A stretch of DNA of 64,000 nt from Massilia sp. Root335 (lineage in GTDB: Bacteria; Pseudomonadota; Gammaproteobacteria; Burkholderiales; Burkholderiaceae_D), in assembly GCF_001425685.1 (NCBI RefSeq), contig NZ_LMCY01000002.1, forward strand, positions 19,141 to 83,140, written 5' to 3'. This document shows, in pieces, positions 32,539 through 43,113 of this stretch. The notes beneath the pieces were generated by a model. That model was not told the origin of the DNA, made no database searches, and saw nothing but the letters and a program-made list of their open reading frames with translations. The translations under genes were made by a program, and so were the position numbers. Each line of letters begins with the position of its first letter. The first letter of the stretch is position 1.

Positions 32539-34563
32539 ATGATCAAGCTAAATCAAGCGCTTATCAGTCGATTTTGCTCCAGAATGGTATCTCTGCATCG
32601 CACGACGAAAATCGCGCTGATGATCTCGGCTGATCTGATCGCACTGCCCTTCTGCTTTCTGATCGCAATGCTGCTGCGCGGCGGCGATCTGAAACTGGCA
32701 TCCCATTTCGGGCCGGCCTCGTATATTCTGGTCGCGGTCGTCACGATCGCCGCATTTTCCGTTTCCGATTTATATCGTGCCGTCATTCGTTTCATCGACC
32801 AGCGTTTATTGAGCGTCACCGGCATCGCACTGGCCATCGCCATTTTATGTGCCTATGCCGTCACGTTCTCGATCAAGGAAGAAAACTTCCCGCGCAGTGC
32901 ATTGGCCATTTACTGGTTCATCGTATTTTCGTATGTCATCGCGTCGCGGCTCGGCGTGCGTAATTTCCTGCGCAACCAGCATGCCGACCGGCGCAGCGCC
33001 ACCGAAGTGGTCGCCATCTACGGTGCCGGCGAGGCCGGCGCACGGCTGGCGCAGGCGATGCGCAACAGCGACGAATACCGCCCGGTCTGTTTCTTCGACG
33101 ACAAGCACGCGCTGAACGAACGCAACATCGGCGGACTGCGCGTGTTCCATACGGACCGCCTCGTCGAGATCGTGGGCGCCATGTGCATCCGCTCGATCGT
33201 GATCGCCATCCCGTCCGTGTCGCCGGAGCGCCTGCGCGACATCATGCAGCGGCTCGCGCAGGCCGGCATCAGTACCAAGATCCTGAGCCGCCTCGTCGAT
33301 CTCGCCGACGACAAGGCCACGCCGCGCGAAACCATCCGCGACCTCAAGTTCGAAGACCTGCTCGGCCGGCCGCCCGTGCCGCCGCGCCTCGACCTGTTCG
33401 CCCGCTGCGTGCACGGCAAGACGGTGCTCGTCACGGGCGCCGGCGGCTCCATCGGCAGCGAGTTGTGCCGCCAGATCGTCACCCTCGGGCCGACCCGCCT
33501 GCACCTGCTCGACCACTCGGAGTTCGCGCTGTACACGGTTCGCCAGGAGCTCGCCATCCGCTTCCCCGACATCCCCGTGGAGGCGCACCTGGGCTCCGTC
33601 TGCAACGCCGACCTCGTCGAACGGATCCTGCGCGCGGGTCCGGTCGACACGATCTACCACGCGGCCGCGTACAAGCACGTCCCCCTCGTCGAGACGAACA
33701 TCGTCGAAGGCCTGCGCAACAACGTGCTGGGCGCCCAGGTGGTCGCCAGCCAGGCGGCCCGGCACGGCGTCGAGACCTGCGTGCTCATCTCGAGCGACAA
33801 GGCGGTGCGGCCGACCAACATCATGGGCGCCAGCAAACGCATCGCGGAACTGATCTTCCAGGCCGCGGCGGCGCGCCACGGGTCAGGCAACCACGCGCCC
33901 ACGACGTTCTGCATGGTCCGCTTCGGCAACGTGCTCGGGTCGTCGGGCTCCGTGATTCCCCTGTTCCAGCGCCAGATCGCGCGCGGCGGCCCGCTCACCA
34001 TCACGCATCCGGACGTGTCGCGCTACTTCATGCTGATCCCCGAGGCGGCCCAGCTGGTGATCCAGGCGGGCGCCATGGCCAAGGGCGGCGACGTGTTCGT
34101 GCTCGACATGGGCGAACCGGTCCGCATCGTCGACCTGGCGCGCACCCTGATCGCCCTGTCCGGCCTGACGGAAAAGTCGCCGCAGAATCCGGACGGCGAG
34201 ATCGAGATCCGCTACGTCGGCCTGTTCCCCGGCGAGAAACTGCACGAGGAATTGCTGACGGACGGCGTCGTCTTCCCGAGCGACCACCCCCGCATCATGC
34301 GCATGAAGGAAAACGCCCTGCGCCCGGGCGTGCTCGACACCTTCATCACGTGCCTGATGATGGCCTGCGAGACCCATGAGCGCGCCATGATCGAGGCGAT
34401 GGTCAAGGCCATCGTCACCGAATACAGCCCCAACCGACCGACGGTGGAGCCGGCCGCGGCCCCCGCCGCGGCGGCCACGTCCGCGACGACCGCCGCCGCG
34501 CCGCTCGCGGCGCCGCCGCAGCGACTGCGCCTGATCAAGAGATTCGTGCCGTTCCGGATTTGA
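32539..34563 (+). CDS. Membrane-bound UDP-sugar 4,6-dehydratase (PglF/WbpM/CapD family)
   Basis: A protein of about 674 residues. Four membrane helices (about the first 140 residues) precede a CoA-binding-like Rossmann domain and a C-terminal SDR domain with the NAD motif G-A-G-G-S-I-G-S-E and the family-typical variant [17 protein letters not shown], in which Met replaces the usual catalytic Tyr. Members convert UDP-GlcNAc to UDP-4-keto-6-deoxy-GlcNAc. With the PglE-like aminotransferase and PglC-like transferase later in the locus, it points to a 4-amino-4,6-dideoxy sugar. The start is uncertain: TTG 32485, ATG 32539 and ATG 32584 are in frame and none has a strong ribosome binding site. 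Confidence 0.88.
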   Translation: MIKLNQALISRFCSRMVSLHRTTKIALMISADLIALPFCFLIAMLLRGGDLKLASHFGPASYILVAVVTIAAFSVSDLYRAVIRFIDQRLLSVTGIALAIAILCAYAVTFSIKEENFPRSALAIYWFIVFSYVIASRLGVRNFLRNQHADRRSATEVVAIYGAGEAGARLAQAMRNSDEYRPVCFFDDKHALNERNIGGLRVFHTDRLVEIVGAMCIRSIVIAIPSVSPERLRDIMQRLAQAGISTKILSRLVDLADDKATPRETIRDLKFEDLLGRPPVPPRLDLFARCVHGKTVLVTGAGGSIGSELCRQIVTLGPTRLHLLDHSEFALYTVRQELAIRFPDIPVEAHLGSVCNADLVERILRAGPVDTIYHAAAYKHVPLVETNIVEGLRNNVLGAQVVASQAARHGVETCVLISSDKAVRPTNIMGASKRIAELIFQAAAARHGSGNHAPTTFCMVRFGNVLGSSGSVIPLFQRQIARGGPLTITHPDVSRYFMLIPEAAQLVIQAGAMAKGGDVFVLDMGEPVRIVDLARTLIALSGLTEKSPQNPDGEIEIRYVGLFPGEKLHEELLTDGVVFPSDHPRIMRMKENALRPGVLDTFITCLMMACETHERAMIEAMVKAIVTEYSPNRPTVEPAAAPAAAATSATTAAAPLAAPPQRLRLIKRFVPFRI

Positions 34564-34607
34564 TGACGGCGCGGCACCTTCCACCCACCCGTTTGGCGAG
34601 GACACAC

Positions 34608-35936
34608 ATGCGTGACGAAAGCAAACCGGCCTGTCTCGAACAGCTCACCACCCGGCTGAGTGAGCGCACCGCCGTCATCGGCATCATCGGCCTGGGCTAC
34701 GTCGGCCTGCCGCTGACGCTGCGCTATGCCGAAGCGGGTTTCCGCGTGCTCGGCATCGACATCGACGGCGCCAAGGTCGAACGCCTCAACCGCGGGGAAA
34801 GCTACATCAACCATATCGCCGCCGCCGACATCGTCCATGCGCGCGACCGGGGCTTCGAAGCGACCACCGACTTCAGCCGCGCCGGCGAACCGGATGCGCT
34901 GATCATCTGCGTGCCGACGCCCCTCAATGCCTACCGCGAACCGGACCTGTCCTTCGTCCTCGGCACGACGGACGCCCTGGTGCCCTTCATGCGGCCGGGC
35001 CAGGTGCTGTCGCTGGAAAGCACCACCTATCCGGGCACGACCGACGAAGAGCTGAAGCCGCGCCTGGAAGCGCGCGGATTCACGATCGGGCAGGACGTCT
35101 TCCTCGTGTTCTCGCCCGAGCGCGAAGACCCGGGCAACCCCGACTTCCATACCCGCACGATCCCGAAAGTATGCGGCGGCGTCACGCCGGCCTGCCTGGA
35201 AGCGGGGATCGCGCTGTACAGCCCGGCGATCGACCGCGTCGTGCCGGTGAGCTCGACCCGTGCGGCCGAACTGACCAAGCTGCTGGAAAACATCCACCGC
35301 GCCGTCAACATCGGCCTCGTGAACGAGATGAAGATCATCGCCGACCGCATGCAGATCGACATCCACGAGGTGATCCGCGCCGCCGCCACGAAGCCCTTCG
35401 GCTTCACGCCCTACTACCCCGGCCCCGGGCTGGGCGGGCACTGCATCCCGATCGACCCGTTCTACCTGACGTGGAAGGCGCGCGAATACGGCCTGCACAC
35501 GCGCTTCATCGAACTCGCGGGCGAGATCAACAGCGACATGCCGCACTGGGTCGTGGGCAAGCTCACGGACGCGCTGAACCGGCGCGGCAAGGCCGTGATG
35601 GGCAGCCGCGTGCTGGTGCTGGGCATCGCGTACAAGAAGGACGTCGAGGACATGCGCGAATCGCCGTCGGTCGAGCTGATGGAAATCCTGCGCGACAAGG
35701 GCGCCGTCGTCGACTACGCCGATCCGCACGTGCCCGTGTTCCCCCGCATGCGCGAGCACCACTTCGACCTCAGGAGCGTCGAGCTGACCCCGCAGCGGAT
35801 CGCGTCCTACGACGTCGTGCTGGTGGCCACGGCGCACAGCGCCTTCGACTTCGAACTGGTGCGCCAGTATGCCGGCCTGATCGTCGATACCCGCGGCGTC
35901 TATGCGTCCCCGTTGCCGAACCTCGTCAAAGCCTGA
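34608..35936 (+). CDS. wbpA: UDP-N-acetylglucosamine 6-dehydrogenase WbpA
   Basis: A 442-residue UDP-glucose/GDP-mannose dehydrogenase family enzyme: NAD motif G-L-G-Y-V-G-L-P at 28-35, and active-site Cys279 in [11 protein letters not shown]. The following genes (wbpB, wbpD, wbpE order) identify it as the enzyme oxidising UDP-GlcNAc to UDP-GlcNAcA, the first step of the diacetamido-uronic acid route. The ATG at 34608 is chosen because GAGGA precedes it; an ATG at 34563 next to the previous stop is in frame but poorer. It is followed by wbpB after 9 bp. Confidence 0.9.
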   Translation: MRDESKPACLEQLTTRLSERTAVIGIIGLGYVGLPLTLRYAEAGFRVLGIDIDGAKVERLNRGESYINHIAAADIVHARDRGFEATTDFSRAGEPDALIICVPTPLNAYREPDLSFVLGTTDALVPFMRPGQVLSLESTTYPGTTDEELKPRLEARGFTIGQDVFLVFSPEREDPGNPDFHTRTIPKVCGGVTPACLEAGIALYSPAIDRVVPVSSTRAAELTKLLENIHRAVNIGLVNEMKIIADRMQIDIHEVIRAAATKPFGFTPYYPGPGLGGHCIPIDPFYLTWKAREYGLHTRFIELAGEINSDMPHWVVGKLTDALNRRGKAVMGSRVLVLGIAYKKDVEDMRESPSVELMEILRDKGAVVDYADPHVPVFPRMREHHFDLRSVELTPQRIASYDVVLVATAHSAFDFELVRQYAGLIVDTRGVYASPLPNLVKA

Positions 35937-35945
35937 GGAGCCACC

Positions 35946-37007
35946 ATGCGCCAGTATCCCGCTCCCATCACGGACCGCAAGATCCGCTTCGCCCTCGTCG
36001 GATGCGGCCGCATCGCCGCCAATCACTTCGAGGCGCTGCGCCAGCATCAGGACCGTGCCCAACTGGTCGGCATCTGCGACGTCGACCCGCGCGCCCTCGA
36101 CCGCGCCGTCGGGGCCACCGGCGCGTCTGCCTACACGAGCCTGGAGACGATGCTGCGCGATTGCGCGGCCGATGCCGTCGTCGTCACGACGCCGTCCGGC
36201 CTGCATCCCGAGCAGGCGATCCGCATCGCGCAGGCGGGCCGCCACGTCATCACGGAAAAGCCGATGGCCACGCGCTGGGAGGACGGCAAGCGCATGGTGG
36301 CGGCCGCCGACGCGGCCGGCGTGCGCCTGTTCGTCGTCAAGCAGAACCGCCGCAACGCCACGCTGCAGCTGCTCAAGCGCGCCGTCGACAAGAAGCGCTT
36401 CGGCCGCATCTACATGGTCAACCTGAACGTGTTCTGGACGCGTCCCCCCGAGTACTACCGGAGCGCCGACTGGCGCGGCACGTGGGAATTCGACGGCGGC
36501 GCCTTCATGAACCAGGCCAGCCATTACGTCGACCTGATCGACTGGATCGTCGGCCCCGTCGAGAGCCTGCAGGCCTATACGGCCACGCTGGCGCGCGACA
36601 TCGAAGTGGAGGACACGGGCGTGCTCAGCGTGCGCTGGCGGAACGGCGCCCTCGGCTCCATGAACGTCACGATGCTCACCTACCCGCGCAACCTGGAAGG
36701 GTCGATCACCGTACTGGGCGAGCACGGGACCGTGCGCATCGGCGGCGTCGCCGTCAACGACATCCAGCAGTGGGAATTCGCCACGCCCGACCCGGACGAC
36801 GCGCTCGTGACGGACGCCAGCTACCAGACGACGTCCGTGTACGGCTTCGGTCATCCGCTGTACTACGACAACGTGATCCGCGTGCTGCGCGGCGAGGCCG
36901 AGCCGGAAACGGACGGCCGCGAGGGCCTCAAGTCGCTGGAAGTGCTCGTGGCCGCCTACATGTCCGCGCGCGACGGCAAACGCGTCGCCCTGCCCCTGGA
37001 GTACTGA
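35946..37007 (+). CDS. wbpB: UDP-GlcNAcA 3-dehydrogenase WbpB (Gfo/Idh/MocA family)
   Basis: A 353-residue oxidoreductase: N-terminal Rossmann domain with G-C-G-R-I-A-A at about 19-25, the E-K-P-M-A motif with the catalytic Lys near 105, and the C-terminal Gfo/Idh sheet domain including [14 protein letters not shown]. In the P. aeruginosa pathway WbpB oxidises the C3 hydroxyl and WbpE then aminates it. A GGAG motif ends 4 bp before the ATG. Gene order and adjacency to wbpA, wbpD and wbpE support the specific name. Confidence 0.88.
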   Translation: MRQYPAPITDRKIRFALVGCGRIAANHFEALRQHQDRAQLVGICDVDPRALDRAVGATGASAYTSLETMLRDCAADAVVVTTPSGLHPEQAIRIAQAGRHVITEKPMATRWEDGKRMVAAADAAGVRLFVVKQNRRNATLQLLKRAVDKKRFGRIYMVNLNVFWTRPPEYYRSADWRGTWEFDGGAFMNQASHYVDLIDWIVGPVESLQAYTATLARDIEVEDTGVLSVRWRNGALGSMNVTMLTYPRNLEGSITVLGEHGTVRIGGVAVNDIQQWEFATPDPDDALVTDASYQTTSVYGFGHPLYYDNVIRVLRGEAEPETDGREGLKSLEVLVAAYMSARDGKRVALPLEY

Positions 37008-37008
37008 C

Positions 37009-37614
37009 ATGAACCTCAATGAAACCCAGGCCGTCCATTCCAGCGCCATCGTCGACGCCGGCGCCGTTCTCGGACCGGGCACCCGCGTGTGGCACTTCAG
37101 CCACGTGTGCGGCGGCGCCCGCATCGGCGCCGACTGCTCGCTCGGCCAGAACGTCTTCGTCGGCAACGACGTCGTGATCGGGAACGGCGTCAAGATCCAG
37201 AACAACGTGTCCGTGTACGACGCCGTCACGCTCGAGGACGACGTGTTCTGCGGTCCCAGCATGGTGTTCACGAACGTCTACAACCCGCGCGCCGGCATTG
37301 TGCGCAAGGACCAGTACCGCCGTACGGTGGTGAAGCGCGGCGCCAGCATCGGCGCCAACGCCACCATCGTCTGCGGGGTGACGGTCGGCCGCTTCGCCTT
37401 CGTGGGCGCCGGCGCCGTCGTCAAGCGCTCCGTGCCGGACTTCGCCATGATGGCCGGCGTGCCGGCGCGCCAGATCGGCTGGATCAGCCGCTTCGGCGAA
37501 CGCCTCGCGCTGCCACTGTCCGGCAATGGCGAAGCGGCGTGCCCGCACACGGGCGACGTCTACCTGCTGCGCGACGGGACCTGCATCCTGCTGCCGGCTT
37601 CCCCTCAACCATGA
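37009..37614 (+). CDS. wbpD: UDP-sugar N-acetyltransferase WbpD
   Basis: A 201-residue left-handed beta-helix acyltransferase. Hexapeptide repeats ([LIV]-G-x-x-x-x) run through about residues 10-145, with H-F-S-H near 29-32 carrying the likely catalytic His. WbpD acetylates the 3-amino group of UDP-GlcNAc(3N)A. It starts 1 bp after the wbpB stop and overlaps wbpE by ATGA. The last 45 residues have no repeat and are atypical. Confidence 0.9.
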   Translation: MNLNETQAVHSSAIVDAGAVLGPGTRVWHFSHVCGGARIGADCSLGQNVFVGNDVVIGNGVKIQNNVSVYDAVTLEDDVFCGPSMVFTNVYNPRAGIVRKDQYRRTVVKRGASIGANATIVCGVTVGRFAFVGAGAVVKRSVPDFAMMAGVPARQIGWISRFGERLALPLSGNGEAACPHTGDVYLLRDGTCILLPASPQP

Positions 37615-38762
37615 TCCCTCCGACCACCATGGAATTCATCGACCTCAAGTCCCAATACCAGGCTTCACGCGACCTGATCAACGGGCGCATCCAGGCGGTC
37701 CTCGACCACGGCCAGTACATCATGGGGCCGGAAGTGGCCGAACTCGAGGAACGCCTGGCCGCGTACACGGGCGCACGCCATTGCATCACGGTCGCCTCGG
37801 GCACCGAGGCACTGCTGATCGCCCTGATGGCGCTCGGCGTCCGACCGGGCGACGAGATCGTCACTACGCCGTTCACCTTCATCGCCACGGCCGAAGTGAT
37901 CGTGCTGCTGGGTGCCGTCCCCGTGTTCGTCGACGTCGATGCCCGCACCGGCAACCTCGATCCGGCCCTCGTCGAAGCGCGCATCGGTGCGCGCACGCGC
38001 GCCATCATGCCCGTCTCGCTGTATGGCCAGCCGGCCGACATGGACGAGATCAATGCCCTCGCGGCCCGCCACGGCCTGGCCGTGATCGAGGATGCGGCCC
38101 AGAGCTTCGGCGCCGACTACCGCGGCCGCAAGAGCTGCAGCCTGTCCACGATCGCCTGTACCAGCTTTTTTCCCAGCAAGCCGCTCGGCTGCTATGGCGA
38201 CGGCGGCGCGCTGTTCACGAGCGACGACGACCTGGCGCGCGCCATGCGCGAAATCCGCGTGCACGGCCAGAGCCGGCGCTATGTCCATACCCGGGTCGGC
38301 GTCGGCGGCCGCATGGACACGCTGCAGTGCGCCGTCGTGCTGGCCAAGCTCGGCCTGTTCGACTGGGAACTCGCGCAGCGCCGGCGCGCGGCGGCCGCGT
38401 ATGACGCGCTGCTGGAAGGCAAGGTCGATCTCGTCGGCCGCGGCACCGACCGCGCCAGCGCATTCGCCCAGTACACGGTGCTGGTCGAGCGGCGCAACGA
38501 CGTCCAGCACGCCCTGCAGGAAGCCGGCATCCCGACGGCAGTCCATTATCCGGTACCGATCCACATGCAGCCGGCGTATGCGCACCTGAGCGGAGGCGCG
38601 ACCTGCCCAGTGGCGCGCTCCCTGGCCGACAGGGTCATGAGCCTGCCGATGGGGCCGTACCTGCCCGATGAAGACATCCGGCGCGTGTGCGCGGCCCTGC
38701 TCGAGGCCGTCGATATCCCGGCGCCGGCCGCAACGTCGGCAATGGCGGCCATGTCCGTATGA
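37611..38762 (+). CDS. wbpE: UDP-2-acetamido-3-keto-glucuronate aminotransferase WbpE
   Basis: A DegT/DnrJ/EryC1 PLP aminotransferase of 383 residues. The PLP lysine is Lys190 in [16 protein letters not shown], a block very close to P. aeruginosa WbpE, and the start M-E-F-I-D-L-K also matches. It transaminates C3 of the keto-uronic acid with glutamate. The ATG at 37611 overlaps the wbpD stop; a second ATG at 37629 aligns better with known N-termini and could be the true start. It is coupled to wzx by ATGA. Confidence 0.92.
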   Translation: MIPPTTMEFIDLKSQYQASRDLINGRIQAVLDHGQYIMGPEVAELEERLAAYTGARHCITVASGTEALLIALMALGVRPGDEIVTTPFTFIATAEVIVLLGAVPVFVDVDARTGNLDPALVEARIGARTRAIMPVSLYGQPADMDEINALAARHGLAVIEDAAQSFGADYRGRKSCSLSTIACTSFFPSKPLGCYGDGGALFTSDDDLARAMREIRVHGQSRRYVHTRVGVGGRMDTLQCAVVLAKLGLFDWELAQRRRAAAAYDALLEGKVDLVGRGTDRASAFAQYTVLVERRNDVQHALQEAGIPTAVHYPVPIHMQPAYAHLSGGATCPVARSLADRVMSLPMGPYLPDEDIRRVCAALLEAVDIPAPAATSAMAAMSV

Positions 38763-40003
38763 GCCTGCCGGGTTTCTGGAGACACGTGGCAACGGTCCTG
38801 GGCGGCGCACTCGGCGCCCAGGCCCTGCCCCTGCTGGTTGCACCGCTGATCACGCGCATGTGCACGCCCAGCGAGATGGGCGCGTTCGCGGTGTGGCTCG
38901 GCGTCGTCGCCGTGTCCGCCATCGCCGCCACCCTGCGTCTCGAAACCGCCATGATCCTCGACCACGAGCCGGAGCAGCAGCGGGTCTGCTTTTCCGTCGT
39001 GTTCTATTCGGCCACCACGACCGCCCTGCTCGTCTCGCTGTGCGCGCTGCTCGCCCATGCGCTCGGGCTGCCCGCGCTGGGCGGCCAGTCGTGGGGCGCG
39101 CTGCTCCTCGTCGGCGTCGGGACCTGGCTCACGGCCTACACCCAGACGACGCTGGCCTACGCGACGTCGCACAAGGCCTTCGGCAAGGCCGCGCGCGCCA
39201 AGGTCTGGGGTGCTGCCACCATCGCGCTCACCCAGCTGCTTCTGCTGGCCGCCGGCGCCGGCGAAGCGGGCCTGCTGATCGGCCAACTGATCGGCCTCGC
39301 GGCCGGCCTCGTCGCGGCGACCCTGCTGCTGCATCCGCCGCGTCCGCACCTGGCGCTGCGCCTGGACCGCGCCGCGCACGCCTACCTGCACCGGCACCAG
39401 AAATTCTGGCGCTTCTCGCTGCCCTCCAACCTGCTCAATGCGCTCGTCGGCCAGATGCCCCTGTTCCTGATCGGGATGCGCCACGGCGCCGTGGCGGCCG
39501 GCCTGTACGCGCTCACCCAGCGCGTGCTGGCCGCACCCGTGTCGCTGCTGGCGGCCTCCGTGCTCGAAGTGTTCAAGCGCGAATCCGTGCACGAGTTCCA
39601 GACCCTCGGCCATTGCAGCCACGCATACCGCTATACGTTCAAGGCCTTGTCGATGCTGGGCGCCGGACCGGCCCTGGCCCTGCTGCTGTTCTCGCCCGCC
39701 CTGTTCGAACAAGTGTTCGGCGCGTCCTGGCGGCCCGCCGGCGAGCTGGCGCAGATCCTCGCACCGCTGTGCTTCCTGAATTTCATCGCGAGCCCGCTCA
39801 GCTACGTGTTCTTCGTCACGGGCAAGCAGCAGGTCGACCTGCTGTGGCAGATCGCGCTGTTCTTCACGACGCTGGGCGCGTTCCTCATACCGGGGACGCT
39901 GCACGAGAACGTGCTGTGGTACGCGATCGGCTATTCGGTGCTCTACCTGGTGTATCTGCACATGTCATGGCAGATCTCGCAGAACCGCCTGGCCACGGCA
40001 TGA
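38759..40003 (+). CDS. wzx: Wzx-type polysaccharide flippase
   Basis: A 414-residue multipass protein (about 12 hydrophobic segments) of the MOP/polysaccharide-transport superfamily, expected to flip undecaprenyl-linked repeat units across the inner membrane. The N-terminal G-A-L-G-A-Q-A-L-P-L-L-V-A-P-L-I-T-R-M resembles the family start. It overlaps wbpE by ATGA and is followed by the polymerase gene after 10 bp. Substrate specificity cannot be read from sequence. Confidence 0.87.
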   Translation: MSLPGFWRHVATVLGGALGAQALPLLVAPLITRMCTPSEMGAFAVWLGVVAVSAIAATLRLETAMILDHEPEQQRVCFSVVFYSATTTALLVSLCALLAHALGLPALGGQSWGALLLVGVGTWLTAYTQTTLAYATSHKAFGKAARAKVWGAATIALTQLLLLAAGAGEAGLLIGQLIGLAAGLVAATLLLHPPRPHLALRLDRAAHAYLHRHQKFWRFSLPSNLLNALVGQMPLFLIGMRHGAVAAGLYALTQRVLAAPVSLLAASVLEVFKRESVHEFQTLGHCSHAYRYTFKALSMLGAGPALALLLFSPALFEQVFGASWRPAGELAQILAPLCFLNFIASPLSYVFFVTGKQQVDLLWQIALFFTTLGAFLIPGTLHENVLWYAIGYSVLYLVYLHMSWQISQNRLATA

Positions 40004-40013
40004 AGACCTCGAT

Positions 40014-41285
40014 ATGAAGACCACCTACAGCGCCGGCACTTCCGCACGCGAACAGCTGCTGCTGAATTCCGCGTTCTTCCTGCTGTTCCCCGGCTTTTTC
40101 TACTACCACACGCTGCTGGGCACGGGCACGACGGGAGCCTTCCTGGGCGGCTATTTCTCGCCGGTGTCGCTGGTCTATATGCTGCCGCTGGCCGTGGCCT
40201 ATTACAAGCGCCTGCGTCGCGATCGATGCCGGCTGTCGTCGATCGACATGCATTACGGCCTGTTCAATGCCTACTTCATCGCGGTGATCGTCGTGAACGC
40301 GGCCGCCGGCGCCACCCTGGCCATCGTCGCGCACCACGTCGCGGGCATCCTGTTCATGGTGAACACGTTCTTCCTGTTCGCGCTCATCGACTTCGACCAG
40401 CGGCAGTTCCGCCTGATGGGCCTGGCCAGCCTCGCGGCCATGAGCGCGATCGTGTTCACGTTCTCCGTCAACGGTGTGTTCTTCCTGGGCGCCCTCGGCA
40501 TGGCGAAGGACGCCGACGCCCTCGCCACCTACCAGGGCTTCTCGCGTTCCTACCTGATGACGATCCTGCCCGTCCTGGCGTACACGCGCTCGCTGCCGCT
40601 GCGCCTGGTCCTGTACGCCAGCGGCGCCGCCACGCTGTTCGTCAACACGGCACGCAGCGAATTCGCGGCGTTGCTGTTCGCGATCCCCATCGTCGAATTC
40701 TATTTTTCGCGCCACAAGCTGGTCTTCCTCGGCCTCGCCGTCATCGCCACGTTGCTGATCTCCGCACACATGGACGAGATCATCGCCGCGCTGCCCGACA
40801 ACCGCATCCTCGAGCTGCTCGACCTGTCGCAATCGACGTCGGCCAACAAGCGCCATCACCTGACGGTGTACGCCGAACACACCATCGCCGCCCATCCGCT
40901 GCTGGGCGACTACGCCAGTTATACCCTCGGCTATTACTCGCACAACGTGCTCTCGGCCTGGGTGGACCTGGGCCTGTTCGGCTTCGTCTATCTCCTCGCG
41001 CTCACGGCGCTGCCTGCCGTACCGATGTTCTTCAAGGAGTATTTTGCCGGCCGGCGCCGACCGGAATTCATCCACGGGTTCGCACTGGCCTGCGTGACCC
41101 TCCTGCTCCTGATTTCGTCCCACTACTTCACCGACATGCTGATCGGAGCCACGCTCGGCGCTTACTCGCAATACCGGTACGAGAGAAAACATGGCAAATA
41201 TCGTCCACCTGACCTCAGCCCATCCGCGCTACGACACCCGGATCTTCATCAAGCAGTGCCGCAGCCTGAACGAACGGGGGCATGA
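40014..41285 (+). CDS. wzy: Wzy-type polysaccharide polymerase
   Basis: A 423-residue protein with about ten membrane helices and an O-antigen-ligase/polymerase-like segment: a large periplasmic loop (about 270-320) containing S-x-S-A-N-K-R-H-H-L and H-P-L-L-G-D-Y, then S-H-N. It lies directly after wzx, as polymerases often do. Its last 32 codons overlap the next gene by 95 bp in another frame; this hydrophilic tail (R-P-P-D-L-S-P-S) is not part of the conserved fold and may be a late extension. Confidence 0.8.
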   Translation: MKTTYSAGTSAREQLLLNSAFFLLFPGFFYYHTLLGTGTTGAFLGGYFSPVSLVYMLPLAVAYYKRLRRDRCRLSSIDMHYGLFNAYFIAVIVVNAAAGATLAIVAHHVAGILFMVNTFFLFALIDFDQRQFRLMGLASLAAMSAIVFTFSVNGVFFLGALGMAKDADALATYQGFSRSYLMTILPVLAYTRSLPLRLVLYASGAATLFVNTARSEFAALLFAIPIVEFYFSRHKLVFLGLAVIATLLISAHMDEIIAALPDNRILELLDLSQSTSANKRHHLTVYAEHTIAAHPLLGDYASYTLGYYSHNVLSAWVDLGLFGFVYLLALTALPAVPMFFKEYFAGRRRPEFIHGFALACVTLLLLISSHYFTDMLIGATLGAYSQYRYERKHGKYRPPDLSPSALRHPDLHQAVPQPERTGA

Positions 41286-42354
41286 CGTCACGCTGGTGGT
41301 GGCCGACGGCCTGGGCGACGAAACCATCGACGGCGTATGCATCGTCGACGTCGGCCGGCCCGCCGGCCGCATCGACCGGATCCTGCGCGCCACGCGGCGT
41401 GTGCTGCGCGCGGCGCTGCGGCTCGACGGGGATGTCTACCAGCTGCACGACCCCGAGCTGCTGCCGGCCGGCTTGCGCCTCAAGCGCAACGGCAAGCGGG
41501 TGATCTTCGATTCCCACGAAGACGTGCCGACGCAGCTCCTCGCCAAACCGTATCTCGGCAGGGTGTCGCGCCTGACGCTGTCCCGCGCCTTCCGCCTGTA
41601 CGAGGACTACGCGTGCCGCCGCTTCGACGGCCTGATCGCGGCCACGCCCTTCATTCGCGAACGCCTGGCGCGGCTACACCCGCACACGGTCGACATCAAC
41701 AATTATCCGCTGCTGCAGGAATTCGACGCGCCACCCGACTGGGACCGCAAGGCGCCGGAAGTCTGCTACGTGGGCAGCATCTCGGCGATCCGCGGCATCC
41801 GCGAACTGGTGCGCGCCTGCGAACTGCTCCATTCGCCGGCCCGGCTGGCCCTCGTCGGCACGTTCTCCGAGCCCGCGCTGGAACGCGAGATCGCGCGCTT
41901 CCCGGGCTGGACGCGCGTGCAGGCGCACGGTCATCTCGACCGCATCGGCGTGCGCCAGGTCATGCAGCGTGCGATGGCCGGGCTGGTGACCTTGCATCCC
42001 GTCGTCAACTACCTCGACGCACTGCCCGTCAAGATGTTCGAGTACATGGCCGCCGGCCTGCCGGTGATCGCCTCGCGTTTTCCGCTGTGGCAGGACATCG
42101 TCGAGGGCAACCAGTGCGGCGTCTGCGTCGATCCGGGCAATCCCGCCGCGATCGCCGCCGCGATCGACCACTTCTGCCGCCACCCGCACATCGCGCGGCG
42201 CATGGGCGAAAACGGACGTCGTGCCGTCCACACCCGCTACAACTGGAGCAGCGAGGCCGACAAGCTCGCCGCGTTTTACGACGCGGTGCTGCCGGACCCG
42301 GCGTCCCCGTCCCGCCAGCGCCACGGGAACGGCGTGCACGCGGGCTGTCCCTAG
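41191..42354 (+). CDS. GT4-type glycosyltransferase
   Basis: A 387-residue GT-B transferase. The N-terminal domain begins I-V-H-L-T-S-A-H-P-R-Y-D-T-R; the C-terminal half has Y-V-G-S-I-S-A-I-R-G near 195 and the nucleotide-sugar motif K-M-F-E-Y-M-A-A-G-L-P-V-I-A-S at about 282-297. It probably adds one residue of the repeat unit on the cytosolic lipid carrier. A GAGAG motif precedes the ATG, which lies 95 bp inside the preceding polymerase gene. Confidence 0.87.
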   Translation: MANIVHLTSAHPRYDTRIFIKQCRSLNERGHDVTLVVADGLGDETIDGVCIVDVGRPAGRIDRILRATRRVLRAALRLDGDVYQLHDPELLPAGLRLKRNGKRVIFDSHEDVPTQLLAKPYLGRVSRLTLSRAFRLYEDYACRRFDGLIAATPFIRERLARLHPHTVDINNYPLLQEFDAPPDWDRKAPEVCYVGSISAIRGIRELVRACELLHSPARLALVGTFSEPALEREIARFPGWTRVQAHGHLDRIGVRQVMQRAMAGLVTLHPVVNYLDALPVKMFEYMAAGLPVIASRFPLWQDIVEGNQCGVCVDPGNPAAIAAAIDHFCRHPHIARRMGENGRRAVHTRYNWSSEADKLAAFYDAVLPDPASPSRQRHGNGVHAGCP

Positions 42355-42357
42355 GCC

Positions 42358-43113
42358 ATGACGGCCGCCGCTGAAAGAACGCCCGCTCCCAACGACCATG
42401 TACCGCCGAGCCCACGTACCATGACGACCCTGCTGCATCACTTCGACACGCTGCGCCAGGTCCTGCGCCTGCCGCGGGCGGACCTGTGCTTCGACGCCCG
42501 GATCCATCCGGACGACGTTGCGGCCACCTATCGCTATTACACGAAACGGCATCCGCGCTACAAACTCATCGGCAACAAGACGGTCGGTGCCGCGCTGATC
42601 GACCTTGCGCGCTATCCCGCCTCTGCGGCCTACCTCGACGCCATCCAGGGCAAGAACCGGGGTGCGTGGCACGCCAGGCGGGCCCGTGCGCGCGGCTACG
42701 TCTGCACGGAGATCGAACGCAACGACCATGTCGACGCCATCCACGCCATCAACACGTCGCTCGACACGCGCCAGGGGCGGCCGATGGACGGCAAATACCT
42801 GGACAAGGTCGCGCGCTACGAGCGCCAGCCCCATTTCGACTATTTCGGCGTGCTGAACGACGACGGCCGGCTCGTCGCCTACGCGAACATCGGACGCTAC
42901 GGCAATTTCAGCGCCTTCTCGCAACTGATCGGCCTGCGCAACAACGACGGCATCATGCACCTGCTCGTCGTCGACATCATCGCCCGCCTCATCGAACGCC
43001 AGCGCGTGCGCTACGTCATGTACGACACGTTCTTCGGTGCGCAGTCCGGGCTGCAGCACTTCAAGCGCATCGTCGGCTTCGAACCCTATCGCGTGAAGTA
43101 CAGCCTGCGATGA
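42358..43113 (+). CDS. Unrecognised acyltransferase-like protein of the EPS locus
   Basis: A 251-residue soluble protein. The first 20 residues are polar and dispensable-looking (an ATG at 42421 is an alternative start). The central part contains I-E-R-N-D-H-V-D-A-I-H-A-I-N-T-S and G-R-P-M-D-G-K-Y-L, then F-G-V-L-N-D-D-G-R-L-V-A-Y-A-N-I-G, which reads like the beta-strand pair of a GNAT acyltransferase core. No characterised family is certain. It starts 3 bp after the glycosyltransferase and overlaps the next gene by ATGA, so it should act on the polymer precursor, possibly N-acylating an amino sugar. Confidence 0.6.
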   Translation: MTAAAERTPAPNDHVPPSPRTMTTLLHHFDTLRQVLRLPRADLCFDARIHPDDVAATYRYYTKRHPRYKLIGNKTVGAALIDLARYPASAAYLDAIQGKNRGAWHARRARARGYVCTEIERNDHVDAIHAINTSLDTRQGRPMDGKYLDKVARYERQPHFDYFGVLNDDGRLVAYANIGRYGNFSAFSQLIGLRNNDGIMHLLVVDIIARLIERQRVRYVMYDTFFGAQSGLQHFKRIVGFEPYRVKYSLR

